In this document: positions 35,274 to 46,845 of the stretch, piece after piece
Layout: each line of letters begins with the position of its first letter
How positions within the stretch are numbered: the first letter of the stretch is position 1
Origin: Leguminivora glycinivorella
Lineage: Eukaryota; Arthropoda; Insecta; Lepidoptera; Tortricidae
Direction: 5' to 3'
Length of the DNA: 64,000 nt
Assembly (NCBI RefSeq): GCF_023078275.1
Contig: NC_062983.1
Location: forward strand, 10,285,001-10,349,000
Notes under the pieces: model-generated
Told to the model about the DNA's origin: nothing
The model's input: the letters and a program-made list of their open reading frames with translations, nothing else
The model's database searches: none
Translations under genes and position numbers: made by a program

Positions 35274-36215
35274 GAGTTTTGTTATATCTTGTAAATTAAG
35301 AGGAAGATAAAACATCGACAACTTTAGAATCATTTACATGTTCATGCTCATAATTATAGTTTAGGAACATTCTATGCATTGTATTTCGCTTGGTATTTCG
35401 TACGTTGCGATTTTTCTATTTCGGCGTTTAAAGCAATTGATAATTTGTCTGTACATAATTCTGCACAATGCCTTAGATAAGGATCCTCTTTCACCAGCCA
35501 ATTTTCAGAAAATTCGTCTTTGTACGGGACACCAGTAGCCTATTTCATGGAATGCTCCTTTAACATGTTTTTCAATGGATATATTTTTAACTTTTATTAA
35601 TTTGTTATTCTTAATATATTTGTATTTATCATTATAAAGATCGTATTTAACTTCATGATTTTATGCTTCAAGTGTTTTTTTCTTATTTTCTTTAAGCAAA
35701 ACAATTCTGTGTAATATCAATGTTTACTGTAGTAAAACTTATTTCAACTTTCACGATTTTTACACATATATAAAATTGTTGCAAACGGGACTTCATTTTA
35801 TTATTATGAAATGGACTTACTCTTGACCACAAACTAGCCAAATGAAAAAAATAATAATAAATAAAATATGTATATTATTCGTCTTAAATTTATTCAGTTA
35901 ATTTTATGAAACATTGATAATGATGTTCGGTATTTATCGTTGATAATTTGATAAAAGACCATTTATGTCAAAGCGGTGAAATGTAATCTATATAGATTAG
36001 CCTGTATTTTTGATAATTATTTTATTGGACAAGGCTTAAAATGGAACGTTTTAAAGATATTACTTTATATCTTAAACATATTGGATAAGGTAAGTCCCAT
36101 TGTTTTGAAGATGTTTATTTTTATTTATTGTCTGTGTGTATGTTTATTTCACAATAGTTTTGATTCGTATCTATTCATTCTAAACTCATACAGACTCTAT
36201 AATCTTGCACCAAAC
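35274..36215. other. CP1 copy B 3' flank, no gene seen
   Basis: Matches 3378-4315. Ends at the target site of the hAT-type element. Confidence 0.6.
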
Positions 36216-36639
36216 TAGGGAATGCTCCCGGGAATTCCCGGTACCAAAAGTACCGGGAAATCCCGGGATTTTTGAACTCTTTGGGTACCGGTACTGATGT
36301 TATAAAATCCCGGTTCTTCGGTACTTTTCGGTACTGAAAAATGGACAAAGATTACAAACTAAAACGCATTTAATCACTTCAAAAATTTGAACGTAAACGA
36401 TGGAATATCCATTGAATGCTGTACAAATGTAATGTAAATAGTTTCAAACGCGTTAGACTCGTCCCGTTCGGTATTCATCGGCTATGATCGGGACCTCGGC
36501 GTCGGTTATACTTAGAGGGTAAACCAAACTAACTTTGCTAATGTTAGAATTAGTTGAGGTCTGTATGGTTTCTTGCACATGTCGTCCAGGTTTTTGAAAG
36601 TATGCTTAGAACGCAGTCTGGTATACTATAATTTTGGTC

Positions 36640-38551
36640 CTAAATAATAGGCGACCGGGATAAAATTCTAACAATAGTCACCAAATTCTACAAAACCCTT
36701 TACGCCGAATCTCCCACATACCCACAGCCTGTGCCTGATTTAGAAGAAAGCTTCAAAGCTATCCCGCCAGTTACGGAACAAGAAGTATATAATATGTGGC
36801 TCTTATTATGGTTCTTCAAAAAATGAAATACACGGGAAAAGCCCTGGCGAGGATGGAATCACCACCGAAGCACTGAAAGTAGGAGAACGTACTTTGATCC
36901 CGTATATCACCAAACTGTTTAATACTACTATAATAACCACTCAAACTTTTCCACAAAAAATGTGCCACTCCAACATCATTCTGCTTCATAAGAAGGAAGA
37001 CAAGTCTGATATAGGAAACTCCCGTCCTATCAGTCTTGTCTCCCATCTGTACAAGATATTTCTTAAAATCGTAGAAGACCGTATCTCGGGAACACTCGAT
37101 CGGCACCAGCCGCCCGAACAGGCTGGATTCCGTCCAGGCTAGAGATGGGTAGGGGTGAGTAAATACTGAGTATTTACCCGTAATTTACTCAAAGCACCGA
37201 GTAAATACTCGTATTTACTCATTTGGGTGAGTATAAACTGTTACCTAAAAATAATTTAAAAAATGAGATTTAAGTACTTAGTCGTGTTTATTTTAACTGT
37301 GTGGACATGTTTAAATGAGATTTATATTATTAGAAGCTTATGGGAGTCTTAGTTTGTCGAAAAAAGGTAATCTTTGTGAGAAAAAAATAGTGATAATGTT
37401 TAGTTAGCAGTTTTGTTTTAAGAAAGCAGGTATTTACAGTAAAAGTATGAGACTTCAATGAAATTGATGTTCTAGATAACGGCATGACGTTCGGAAGTGA
37501 TTGTTAATGTGGCACTTACGACCTTTTATTAAGGGTTTTCTAAAGAAAACTCAAAAATGGCTCAGCTGGTGACGTTTAAAGTACTAGTTTTGTGTTTTGT
37601 ATTATATGGCCAATAATTTGACGGTTTCTGGATATTTCTCCAACAACGAATTCGAAAGTTATAAAGGTATAAACATTATTTCGGCCTTAATTATCGTTTT
37701 ATTCCAAAACTGTTCATATTATTAAAAAACTTTTTTAGAAACATTCAACTAATTTTTAAAGACCTATCAGATGATGTATAACACACTGGTAATTTCTGAA
37801 TTTTATTTTTGTGAAAAATAGTTACATGTATGGAGAGCACGTCTTTAAAATAAAATTAATATAAATTTGATTACTTAACTTAGTAGTCGATAACAAAATA
37901 CACCAATATTTCTAATTTGTATTTCCATTTCAGCACGCGAAATAGTTTATACCCATCAATTTGAGTAAAAACGAGTAAATACGGGTATTTTGAGTAAATA
38001 CTGAGTATTTACTCGATATTTACTCTTGAGTATTTACTCACTACCCATCTCTAGACTCCAGGCCTCTCCACCACCGACCACCTACAAGCCCTTAATCAAA
38101 TTATCGAAAAATGCCAAGAATACAAAATCCCAGTTTACATCGCATTTGTCGATTACTCTAAAGCTTTCGACAGTCTTCATCACAATTCCATTTTCACAGC
38201 TTTACGCAATCAAAATATATATCCCAGTTACATTCGACTCATAACTTAAGCGAAAACTCATGGACATGGGACACCACGCTGCGCTCCAAAACAAAAATAG
38301 TCAATGTAGTTCGGAAAGCGGCAAAGCTGAAGTGGGACTGGGCCGGTCATGTCTGCCGAATGCCGAACGAGCTATGGGCCAAGATTATCACAGAGTGGCA
38401 GCCCAGGCTAAAACGGGGACCCGGCAGACCACGTATGCGATGGCGGAACGAGTTGGACTCCTTTTTAAAAGAATGGCCGAGGACTGCACAAAACCGGGAG
38501 GAATGGAAAAAGCGGGGGGAGGCCCTTGCCCAGCAGTGGGACATCGCAGGC
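36640..38551 (+). pseudogene. Non-LTR retrotransposon (RTE-like) reverse transcriptase fragments
   Basis: 36640-37139 encodes the RT start (SPGEDGITTEAL, then SNIILLHKKEDKSDIGNSRP, then EQAGFRPG), with a stop/frameshift near 36820. 38056-38230 continues LSTTDHLQALNQIIEKC and FVDYSKAFDS, the RT motif before the catalytic loop. 38300-38551 then encodes the C-terminal region (WDWAGHVCRM and RGPGRPRMRWRNELDSF), with the catalytic YxDD part missing between them. The pieces read in one direction, so this is a doubly deleted LINE captured inside the hAT-type element. Confidence 0.8.
37140..38055. mobile_element. Second hAT-like non-autonomous element nested in the LINE
   Basis: Ends tagagatgggta and tacccatctcta. 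Near-identical 8-mers gtccaggc (37132-37139) and ctccaggc (38056-38063) flank it and the RT frame (GFRPG then LSTTDH) resumes across it. Subterminal gagtaaatac/gtatttactc repeats. No transposase. Confidence 0.8.
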
Positions 38552-39057
38552 TCTTAATAATAATAAAAAGTAATGAGGTGTTTGTGACACCATAAAAAAT
38601 AATGAGATGTTTGGCCAATACGTATCCAACAATCTCTGCATCAAGCGAGAGATTGTTGGATACGGTCGACCTAAGGTAGCAAAACTTATCGACGACTTCC
38701 ATTTTATGTTTTATTCATAATTTTACAACAAATGTACTAGTAAACCCTCAGTACCGAAAAGTACCGAAGAACCGGGATTTCCCGGTTCTTTCCCAGTACC
38801 GGAAATCTCAGTCCCGGTTCTGGGACTGGTACCGGTTCTGCATTCCCTACACCAAACTAACTATCTCTATTTTATGAAATTGTTGACTGGAAGGGAATGC
38901 CTTAAGGCACCAAGTCCACTAAACTTGTACTTTTTGTTATTAAATTTTGCAATAACAAAGTTTGAATAATTAAATATCGAATATTTTAACTAAAAACCAA
39001 TATTGTACAAATCAATTATATTTAAACAGTAATTATAGTCAATAAGTTTAATAAGAC

Positions 39058-39522
39058 TGTAGCGGCGTTTAATTGGTGAGGCTAACTTACATTCGTCCAG
39101 AGGCGCTTGTGGGGCCACGTGGAAACACTTTGGGAAAATCCTCACACTAAAACGATTGTCACATATAAACGGAAGCTTAGGTCACTGGGTTTTGATATCA
39201 CTTGAATGTCAATTTTTACGTTTGTGTCGCGCCGGTGCACCGATAACTATTTTTAATTCGTAATAACGGGAGCGCAGATCATGGCGCTCGCACGATCGAA
39301 GAGAGAAAGTTTTTCTTTATTCCCGCCAGGTGGCGTTGTAGGCGCACCGGAAAGTCGCTTTGGGACTTCTGTAATTGCCAGCTCCAAAAAACTGTGCTAC
39401 ATATACATGGAAAAAGTATTCTTTCTAAATTGTGTTGCCTTGTATGTATGAAAATGAAATAACTATTTAACTATATCAAGAAAAGAAATTAAAACTAAAA
39501 ATCTCTGTTCCTCGACGGAACA
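39058..39522 (-). repeat. BEL/Pao 3' LTR, copy B
   Basis: Same as 4519-4984, 465 bp, starting TGTTCC and ending CTACA on the minus strand. Confidence 0.7.
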
Positions 39523-39653
39523 TGCCGCTCACCTTAAAAGACACGGAGTGACTTTTAAAAGAAATAAAAAAAGAAACTATACGAAAGTATACCAAAATAT
39601 TTTATGAAACTTATATTTAACTTAACATTAAGAGTCGTAACGATTGTATAAGT

Positions 39654-40525
39654 TTATTCTAAAGGTAAGGGACAGACCTTCACAACAGGTCGTTTGAACA
39701 ACGTGTTCCCGCTTTTCAATGTTACGACGCGAATAACTTGATCGCTGCCCGGATGGACAGCATGAACGCGCGCGAGTTTCCACTGCAGCGGCGGCAGGTG
39801 GTCGTCGCATACCACAACAACAGTACCTTCACGAACGGCGGGACCGCGGTCTTGAAGCCACTTTGTACTTTGTTGCAGTTGATGGAGATATTCACGACTC
39901 CATCGACGCCAGAAATGCTGGACAGCTTGCTGTATCCAGCGCCAACGTGTAAGACGATTAGGGTTCTCGTCTATCACAGAAACGTCCGGTAGGGCCGTTA
40001 AGGGCTCACCGATTAAGAAATGGGCCGGCGTAAGAGGTAAAGGATCCGCGGAGTCCGAACTTAGAGCGCAGAGCGGACGACTGTTTAATACAGCTTCGAT
40101 TTGACACGTCAAAGTGTGCATACAATCATATGTTTGCGTTTGTGTACCTATTACGCGATGTAAATGAGTTTTGAAACTCTTAACACTTTCGAAACCGGGC
40201 TCTACGCGGCGCTACGACATTTTCGCTACATACGGGGAAACCCATGTAATCGGCTACGCTTCTACGAGCGGTGTGCCCGACAGTCGGGTTCTTGGTAGCG
40301 AAAGTGTTAACAGCCGCTTCAAATAATCCACCGAAATGACTAGCATAAGGTGGTTGAAAATGTCAAGTTAACCCTTGTTTTAAAGTTTGTTGATTAAGGG
40401 CACTCATGACCGAATCATTACGTAAAAAAGTATATAACTCTTGAAGGTAATTATTACAACCAACAAAGTTACGTCCGCAATCGGTATATATATCCGTACA
40501 ATATCCTCGACGGGACGTGAAACGT
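39654..40525 (-). pseudogene. BEL/Pao pol, integrase C-terminal part (copy B)
   Basis: Same fragment as 5116-5860. The frame is interrupted at 40184-40306 by a TTAA-flanked miniature element and again cut at 40525 by the large insertion. The other half is at 52597-53655. Confidence 0.85.
40184..40306. mobile_element. 123 bp TTAA miniature element, copy B only
   Basis: Ends cactttcg and cgaaagtg are exact complements; TTAA on both sides (40180-40183, 40307-40310); copy A shows the single-TTAA empty site near 5644. piggyBac-like target choice. Confidence 0.88.
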
Positions 40526-41111
40526 CTAGACTAAGAAAAGTAAGCTACCCTGGACATAATTCAATAACTCGTCCTTTTTGATATTTTATCGGGTATTATT
40601 ATTAAGCATCAAATAGTAATTATGTACATAGATAAAAAAAATACGATCGTATTCATATCTTATAAAAATCGTGAGATATAGTACATTATCCAACTTTTCG
40701 CTAACAGCAAAATAGTTAACCGAAAACTTTGTTAGATTAACTTTGTGGTGCACTCAAATGCGATCAGTTATTTGCGATATTACAAAGAAAATAAATCTGA
40801 TTGTGTACTTTTTTTACCGTTTTCATTTAATGTGAATATCTAGGTAGGTAAAAATGGTGACCATGATATATATATATATCAATTTGCATTGTATTGAGTA
40901 TATATAGACATTTAGCACCGATCTTAAACATATATTTTTAACGCTTATAGAAACATGAATTTCTCAGTAGGTATAAATTGTAACTGAGATTTTTTTGCTT
41001 AAGACCAGGTTTTTGTGTACTATAATCATGATTTTATCAAAATTAATACTGTGAAGGTCGCGCTTAAGAAACTGTAAATGTCAGTAATTTAAAAGGGTGC
41101 AAAGTTGTCGT

Positions 41112-41202
41112 AGAGCGGCTGGCGCGGGGCGGGGGAGCGCGCGGGGCGCGGGCCGGGGAGAGCGCGCCGCGCACCGGCCGCGTCACCGCGGCGGATCGGT
41201 TT
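41112..41202. other. Extremely GC-rich block, copy B only
   Basis: About 90 bp of nearly pure G and C (for example ggcgcggggcgggggagcgc), followed by the tail of a dispersed repeat (41208-41328). Copy A lacks this. Confidence 0.7.
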
Positions 41203-42157
41203 ACATTGGTACCAAATTTCAGCTTTCTAGTGCTTACGGTTACTGAGATTATCCGCGGACGGACGGACAGACAGACAGACAGGGGGAAACTATAAGGATT
41301 CCTAGTTGACTACGGAACCCTAAAAAACATTCAGTCGAATTGAGAACCTCCTACTTTTTTTGAAGTCGGTTAAAAAAACAACCTTTATTGCCGGCCGGCA
41401 AACGGCTAACCGATTGAAACAGAAACATAAATGAAAAGAGAGGGCGAACGGCGACACCTGCGTGTCAGCGATTTCAAAGGTAAGCGCACGTGCACCCGAT
41501 CTCGCTACCTACGCCCAGGTGCGGGCGCGGATTTCGACCTTCGCGCCGTGCAATAGAATTCAATGTCGGCTGCTCGTGTGCGGTCTGTTTGTTTTATAGA
41601 GTGGCGGCATTTTCAACATCAAAGGGTGAGCCTATTTTGTGCAAAATTCTGTTATATCAATAACTTCTCACGTCACTAGATTATCGACTTTGAATGTCGA
41701 GTATATTTATAGTATCATCACTTTATTTCAGTGTACGAATTTCGTATGTGTTAAAAATCATAGTTCTAGCTTCATAAACCAGGGAGGAAATAATGGAGAG
41801 CGTTTATATGTCTTGTTTTGCCTTAATTCAATATCATCACATATTTTTGTTGCTGATAAAATAATACATCCTATATATCAAGCGGCGCGCCACCTGTGCG
41901 ACGCTCGAGTTGTGTCTGCTAGCGGCGCGTCGCTTGAGTTGCCTGCGCCGCCTGCGCCGCGCCGCTTCAGTGTAATTTAAAAAACGTCTCCTCAGTACAT
42001 TTTGTATAGGAAAGACGTAAGACGCGCCTCAAGCGACGCCGCGCCCCGTCGCCGCCACCGCGCCGCCGCCACCTCGTTAAATTACATTCAGGCGGCGTGG
42101 CGGAGACGTCCGTTGCGCGCCCCGAGACACGCGACGCTCTGGTGTGGTCGGTCACTA

Positions 42158-42294
42158 AGGGTGCATTGGGGTGATTTCGAATCACAGAAATACTCGGGTA
42201 ATATCGAAAGGGGTTCTTGATATGATGGAATAAGTTGTAATTTTTATGTGACTTTCGAAATTAGACGACTTTCGAAATTACCCCGTTGCACCCT
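42158..42294. mobile_element. Miniature inverted-repeat element (copy B)
   Basis: Counterpart of 7270-7406. Confidence 0.6.
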
Positions 42295-42799
42295 ATTACT
42301 TAATGGCCTCATAAACGGTATGATTTATTCATTTAAACATTATTGCACAGTAAAAAAATTTACAAAAGGCGAACGTAATACCTACCAAAAGGCATTTTAT
42401 CTTTACGATCGGTCGTAAGACATTAATCGAAACGACCGATCGGACCAATCGACAATGTATTTTTTTTATTTTAATATCGTTATCGTTAACGATATCATTG
42501 TTCGCATATGATATCGGACATCGTAGCAAAATCCTGTGCAATCATGAATATCGCAACGATGGATCAAAAGTGTGTGGCCGCTGGCGACCAACGATTCGAT
42601 TTTAGGTTTTAGTGACATACCTATTAAACCTGGCGTTAACTAGGCTTGCGGAATCGAATCGAAAAAAAACTGCCTTCTATACATTTACTTTGAACAGCGA
42701 ATTCGATTCATCGCATCGGCAATGAATGCAATCTCATCGTAAATATAGGCGATGTTGAACGTACATGTGCATCAGCCACTACATTTAATATAAATAAAA

Positions 42800-43082
42800 T
42801 CCCATAATAATAAAATAAATAAATAAATAAATAAATAAATATTATAGGACATTCTTACACAGATTGACTGAGCCCCACGGTAAGCTCAAGAAGGCTTGTG
42901 TTGTGGGTACTCAGACAACGATATATATAATATATATAAATACTTATATACATAGAAAACATCCATGACTCAGGAACAAATATCTGTGCTCATCACACAA
43001 ATAAATGCCCTTACCGGGATTCGAACCCGGGACCGCGGCGTAGCAGGCAGGGTCACTACCGACTGCGCCAGACCGGTCGTCT
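42800..43082 (-). mobile_element. tRNA-derived SINE, copy B, uninterrupted
   Basis: Minus-strand head GACGACCGGTCTGGCGCAGT with A and B boxes, body, then an AAATAAAT tail. It is the empty-site reference for the hAT-type insertion in copy A. Confidence 0.88.
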
Positions 43083-43218
43083 AATAATAACTTGCAGCAC
43101 AGAATATATATTAGTACAAGTATAAAAGACTCACTGCTTTGCTTTATGGTTCACAAAATGCCGCCCGCTCTTCATAATTCTTACCTACATCCTACATACA
43201 TTCAATAATCACAAAATT

Positions 43219-43456
43219 ACAATTTTGAAAAAACCCCCGACCGCGACCTAGTGGACCTATTTTCATGAAACGTGGCTAAGAACACTCCGACTAACTCAGC
43301 TTTCAGACAAAAAAAACTAAATCAAAATCGGTTCATCCATTCGAGAGCTACGATGCCACAGACAGACAAATAGACAGACAGACAGACAGATAGACATACA
43401 CACAGACAGACACGTCAAACTTATAACACCCCTTCGTTTATGCGTCGGGGGTTAAA
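43219..43456. repeat. Dispersed repeat with gac-rich tract (copy B)
   Basis: Counterpart of 10178-10411. Confidence 0.6.
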
Positions 43457-43971
43457 AACGTACCTAACGCGAGCAGACGACATTGAGTTCTACTGCCCCG
43501 CGAGAAGGTCGCCATCTACTGCCGCCGTCATGTCCTTGTAGGCCTTCTAGCTCGGCGAAAGAATCGTGATCGCGGAGTGCGCGGGCCCTGATTATAATTA
43601 TTTTGTCCAGTTATTATAATAACCTATACAAAAAGTACCGATAGAATAGGTATTTTAATCTATATCTGCATAGAACTATTTAAAACAAACCACAAAAGTT
43701 CATAGTTGATCGTTATTGGTACAGTCAGCAACTCAGCTGTGAATACAGATAAAGTGCCAAATATATGTATACACACACCTTAATGTACCAAATACCAACA
43801 CTTGTACAGGAAATAAAATACTCTATACATATTTTTGGCACTTTGTCTTGCCAGCTCTGTTGTTGACTGTACACGATCTAAAAAGGAGCCGAACGGTTAT
43901 TATAATTATACGCGGTGACTTGCGTAGTCGGCGGCCGCGCGATACATGGTGCTGTCTCTGTTCAGGCCCCG

Positions 43972-44102
43972 TAGCCGAATGGCATTTCTCCGACGCGAAA
44001 CGAAAACGAAACGCAGTCTGGCTCTGTCGCGCCAATACGCAAGAGCGATAGAGATAGATATCTACTACCGTTTCGTTTCGTGAGCGTTTGTGCCATTCGC
44101 CT
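43972..44102. mobile_element. Palindromic miniature element, cgaaacg family (copy B)
   Basis: Counterpart of 10924-11056. Confidence 0.6.
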
Positions 44103-44147
44103 ACGCACCCTGTTCTCACTACCACGAATTTGAAGAACAATATTGCT

Positions 44148-44334
44148 ATTTTAAGCGGGTTACTCACGTATTAAGTCGATATAGCGTTCGACATGTTTCG
44201 GGGTGTCGCTACTCTTGAGAAAGGTTCTCGAAATTGAACCGAAACATGTCGAACGCTATATCGACTTAATACGTGAGTAACCCGCTTAAAATATTTTTAA
44301 ATATGTATGAGTCTCACGGGAGTTTTATAGTTAA
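44148..44334. mobile_element. Foldback element, copy B only
   Basis: Arms 44148-44201 and 44239-44292 are complementary (attttaagcgggttactcac / gtgagtaacccgcttaaaat), with a short loop and an AT-rich tail to 44334. A 12 bp repeat aacaatattgct flanks it (44136-44147, 44335-44346); copy A has one copy. Confidence 0.8.
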
Positions 44335-44647
44335 AACAATATTGCTGTCTCTCTCAATCTTTAGGCGTCATTCATATATTACGTCATACTAAATGTGACA
44401 ATCCATGTTAAAGGATTAAAAAAGCGTGACATTGGGGGGTCCAAATAGTAGTCCATAAACCACGTCTTTGACCAACGTGAGTGATATCTCTGTCACTCTT
44501 TACGTCTTTACTAACAGAAATTTAAATAACAATAGTGCTATCTCTGTCACTCTTTACTAACAGAAATTTAAATAACAAAAATGCTATCTCTGTCACTCTT
44601 TACTACCAGGAACTTAAATTATTATAGTGCTATCTCTGTCACTCTTT

Positions 44648-45472
44648 AGCATAGACAATTTAGATTTTTTAATAAGCCGAATCAACCGGGATCTCGACTC
44701 TATTTGTTCTTGGGCAGCTTCTTTTGGCCTTATGGTTAATGCGAAGAAGTCGCAAGCGATTTTGATTGGGAGTCCTCATTTCATCTCCAAGTTGTCTGAA
44801 GTGACAGTGCCTGAAATTTTCTTCGATGGAACACACATTCCTTTCTCTTCTACCGTCAGGAACTTAGGCATTGTCATTGATCAGACTCTCTCGTGGGCAC
44901 CCCATGTGACTGAAATTAGCAGGCGACTCTTTGCCTCTCTTCACTCGCTTCGACGTCTCCAAAGCTTCCTTCCGTTCCGTACAAAGGTTGTCCTTGCGCA
45001 GTCGCTTTTGATTCCACTTCTGGATTATGCGGATATCGCATTTTTGGACCTTACCGAGGAGCTACTTGACAAGCTCGAACGTTTGCAAAATGTGTGCATC
45101 AGATACATTTTTAATTTAAGAAAATTTGACCACATCTCTCATTTCCGCTCCCAGCTGGAGTGGCTGCCCATCCGTCGCCGTAGAGTCATGCACGTGGTTT
45201 CTCTCCTGTATAATGTTTTATTTTCTCCTACTTCCCCTCCCTATCTTTCAGAACGATTTAAATACTTGGCTGACGGTAGCGGGCACCGGCTCCGTTCCAG
45301 TGTGAATCTCACTTTGAGTATCCCGCCCCACCAACATAGGTCCTATAATAAATCGTTTACAATCTACGCAGTTAAATTGTGGAACTCCTTGCCTTTATCT
45401 CTTCGACAGTGTCAGTCGGTCGCGTCGCTGAAGGCTAATCTAAAAAAGCTTTGGCTCTCTGATGAAGACTAA
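44648..45472 (+). pseudogene. LINE reverse transcriptase, C-terminal region
   Basis: Open frame of about 275 residues within the truncated LINE. It starts in the thumb side of the RT domain (CSWAASFGLMVNAKKSQAIL, then VRNLGIVIDQTLSWAPHV, both typical of jockey/CR1 RTs) and continues through LIPLLDYADIAFLDL and the C-terminal region (SYNKSFTIYAVKLWNSLP). No catalytic YADD box or endonuclease is present, so it cannot act alone. The frame is intact, which indicates recent insertion, in keeping with its absence from copy A. Confidence 0.85.
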
Positions 45473-45829
45473 GGCATTGGATGTATGCGGTTTTGTAGTT
45501 GTAGCTTTTATTATGTAAATATATATTTAATTTATATATTATATATTTATGTCATTTGCTATTTGTATAGTTGTATATTATGTATTTATTCGTATATATG
45601 GCATGTTAGTGTAAGTTATAATTTATTATTACCTAGAATCCGTTTCCTGCGCCGTTTGTACTGTATGCCTACCATCTCCAATTCTCCCTCAATTGCTCAA
45701 AGGTTAACTGGAAGAGATCCCTTAAAGGGATAAGTTCGCCTTTGTACTTATAATAAGCTCTTTTTCCTGTGTGTTGTTTTATTTTCTGGTACAATAAAGT
45801 GTTTTACTACTACTACTACTACTACTATC
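44649..45829 (+). mobile_element. 5'-truncated LINE (CR1/jockey-like), copy B only
   Basis: Inserted in the minisatellite. Encodes the C-terminal part of a reverse transcriptase polyprotein, then a 3' UTR with AATAAA near 45793 and a tail of tac repeats. Full 5' part missing, as usual for LINE copies. Confidence 0.88.
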
Positions 45830-46519
45830 AGGAACTTAAATTGTTATAGTGCTATCTCTGTCACTCTTTACTACCAGGACCTTAAATTATTATAGTGCTA
45901 TCTCTGTCACTCTTTACTGTGTGCGGGAAGTGCACATACCACGAGTTTGACTAACATGAGTGCTATCTCTATCACTCTTTACTACCACGAACTTTAATTA
46001 TGAGAGTGCTATCTCTGTCACTCTTTACTACCAGGAACATAAATTTTATTATTATAGTGCTATCTCTGTCACTCTTTACTACCAGGAACTTAAATGATTA
46101 TAGTGCTATCTCTGTCACTCTTTACTGTGTGCGGGAAGTGCACATACCACGAGTTTGACTAACATGAGTGCTATCTCTGTCACTCTTTACTACCAGGAAC
46201 TTAAATGATTATAGTGCTATCTCTGTCACTCTTTACTGTGTGCGGGAAGTGCACATACCACGAGTTTGACTAACATGAGTGCTATCTCTGTCACTCTTTA
46301 CTTCTAGGAACTTAAATATTTTTTTCGGTTTCGCTTTCGGTTTTGGTCTTGGTTTCGGTGTCGGTTTTGGTGTAGGTTTCGGTGTCGGTTTCGGTTTCGA
46401 TTTCGGTGTTCGTTTCCATTCCCGTTTCGGTTTCCGTTTTCGTTTTCAGTTTTGTTTTTGTTTAAACTAACAGAACTAAAACTAAAACCAAAACCAAAAC
46501 CAAACCAGAAACGGGAAAC

Positions 46520-46685
46520 CGAACACGGGAAACCGGATATCGGATACCGTATATCGGATACTGGTTACCGGTTACTGTCTACCGTTTACCGGATACCGGT
46601 TACCGTCTACCGGTTACCGGATACCGGTCACCGTTTACCGGATACCGGTTAACGGTCATTGGTTACTGGTTACCGGTTACCGGTC
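46520..46685. repeat. Heptanucleotide satellite, copy B left part
   Basis: Matches 12101-12260; interrupted after ccggttaccggtca. Confidence 0.85.
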
Positions 46686-46845
46686 ATCTCTTCTAATAGT
46701 TACGAAAAAGATATTATCGCGAGCGTTTCGCTGGTCTTCAATCAAATGCTGTCTTATCAAAGTTTTTGTTGTAGAAGATAACGAGGTTCAATTTCAGAAT
46801 TATCTGATATCGTATACATTTTATCCTCACTAGATAAGTACATAC

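Larger units (their letters stand above)
36216..38849. mobile_element. hAT-type element carrying LINE sequence, copy B only
   Basis: Flanked by exact 8 bp duplication caccaaac (36208-36215, 38850-38857); copy A has the empty site near 4313. Ends tagggaatgc and gcattcccta. Subterminal regions are packed with ggtaccgg/ccggtacc and cccggg motifs. The interior holds no hAT transposase but a piece of a non-LTR retrotransposon, itself interrupted by another element. Confidence 0.88.
44467..46315. repeat. 46 bp minisatellite (copy B), split by LINE
   Basis: Counterpart of 11220-11885; array parts at 44467-44648 and 45830-46315. Confidence 0.85.

Noticed and set aside
38260..38595. 111-residue frame MDMGHHAALQNKN...
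   Set aside because: Out-of-frame shadow of the LINE C-terminal region, which reads in a different frame with WDWAGHVCRM.
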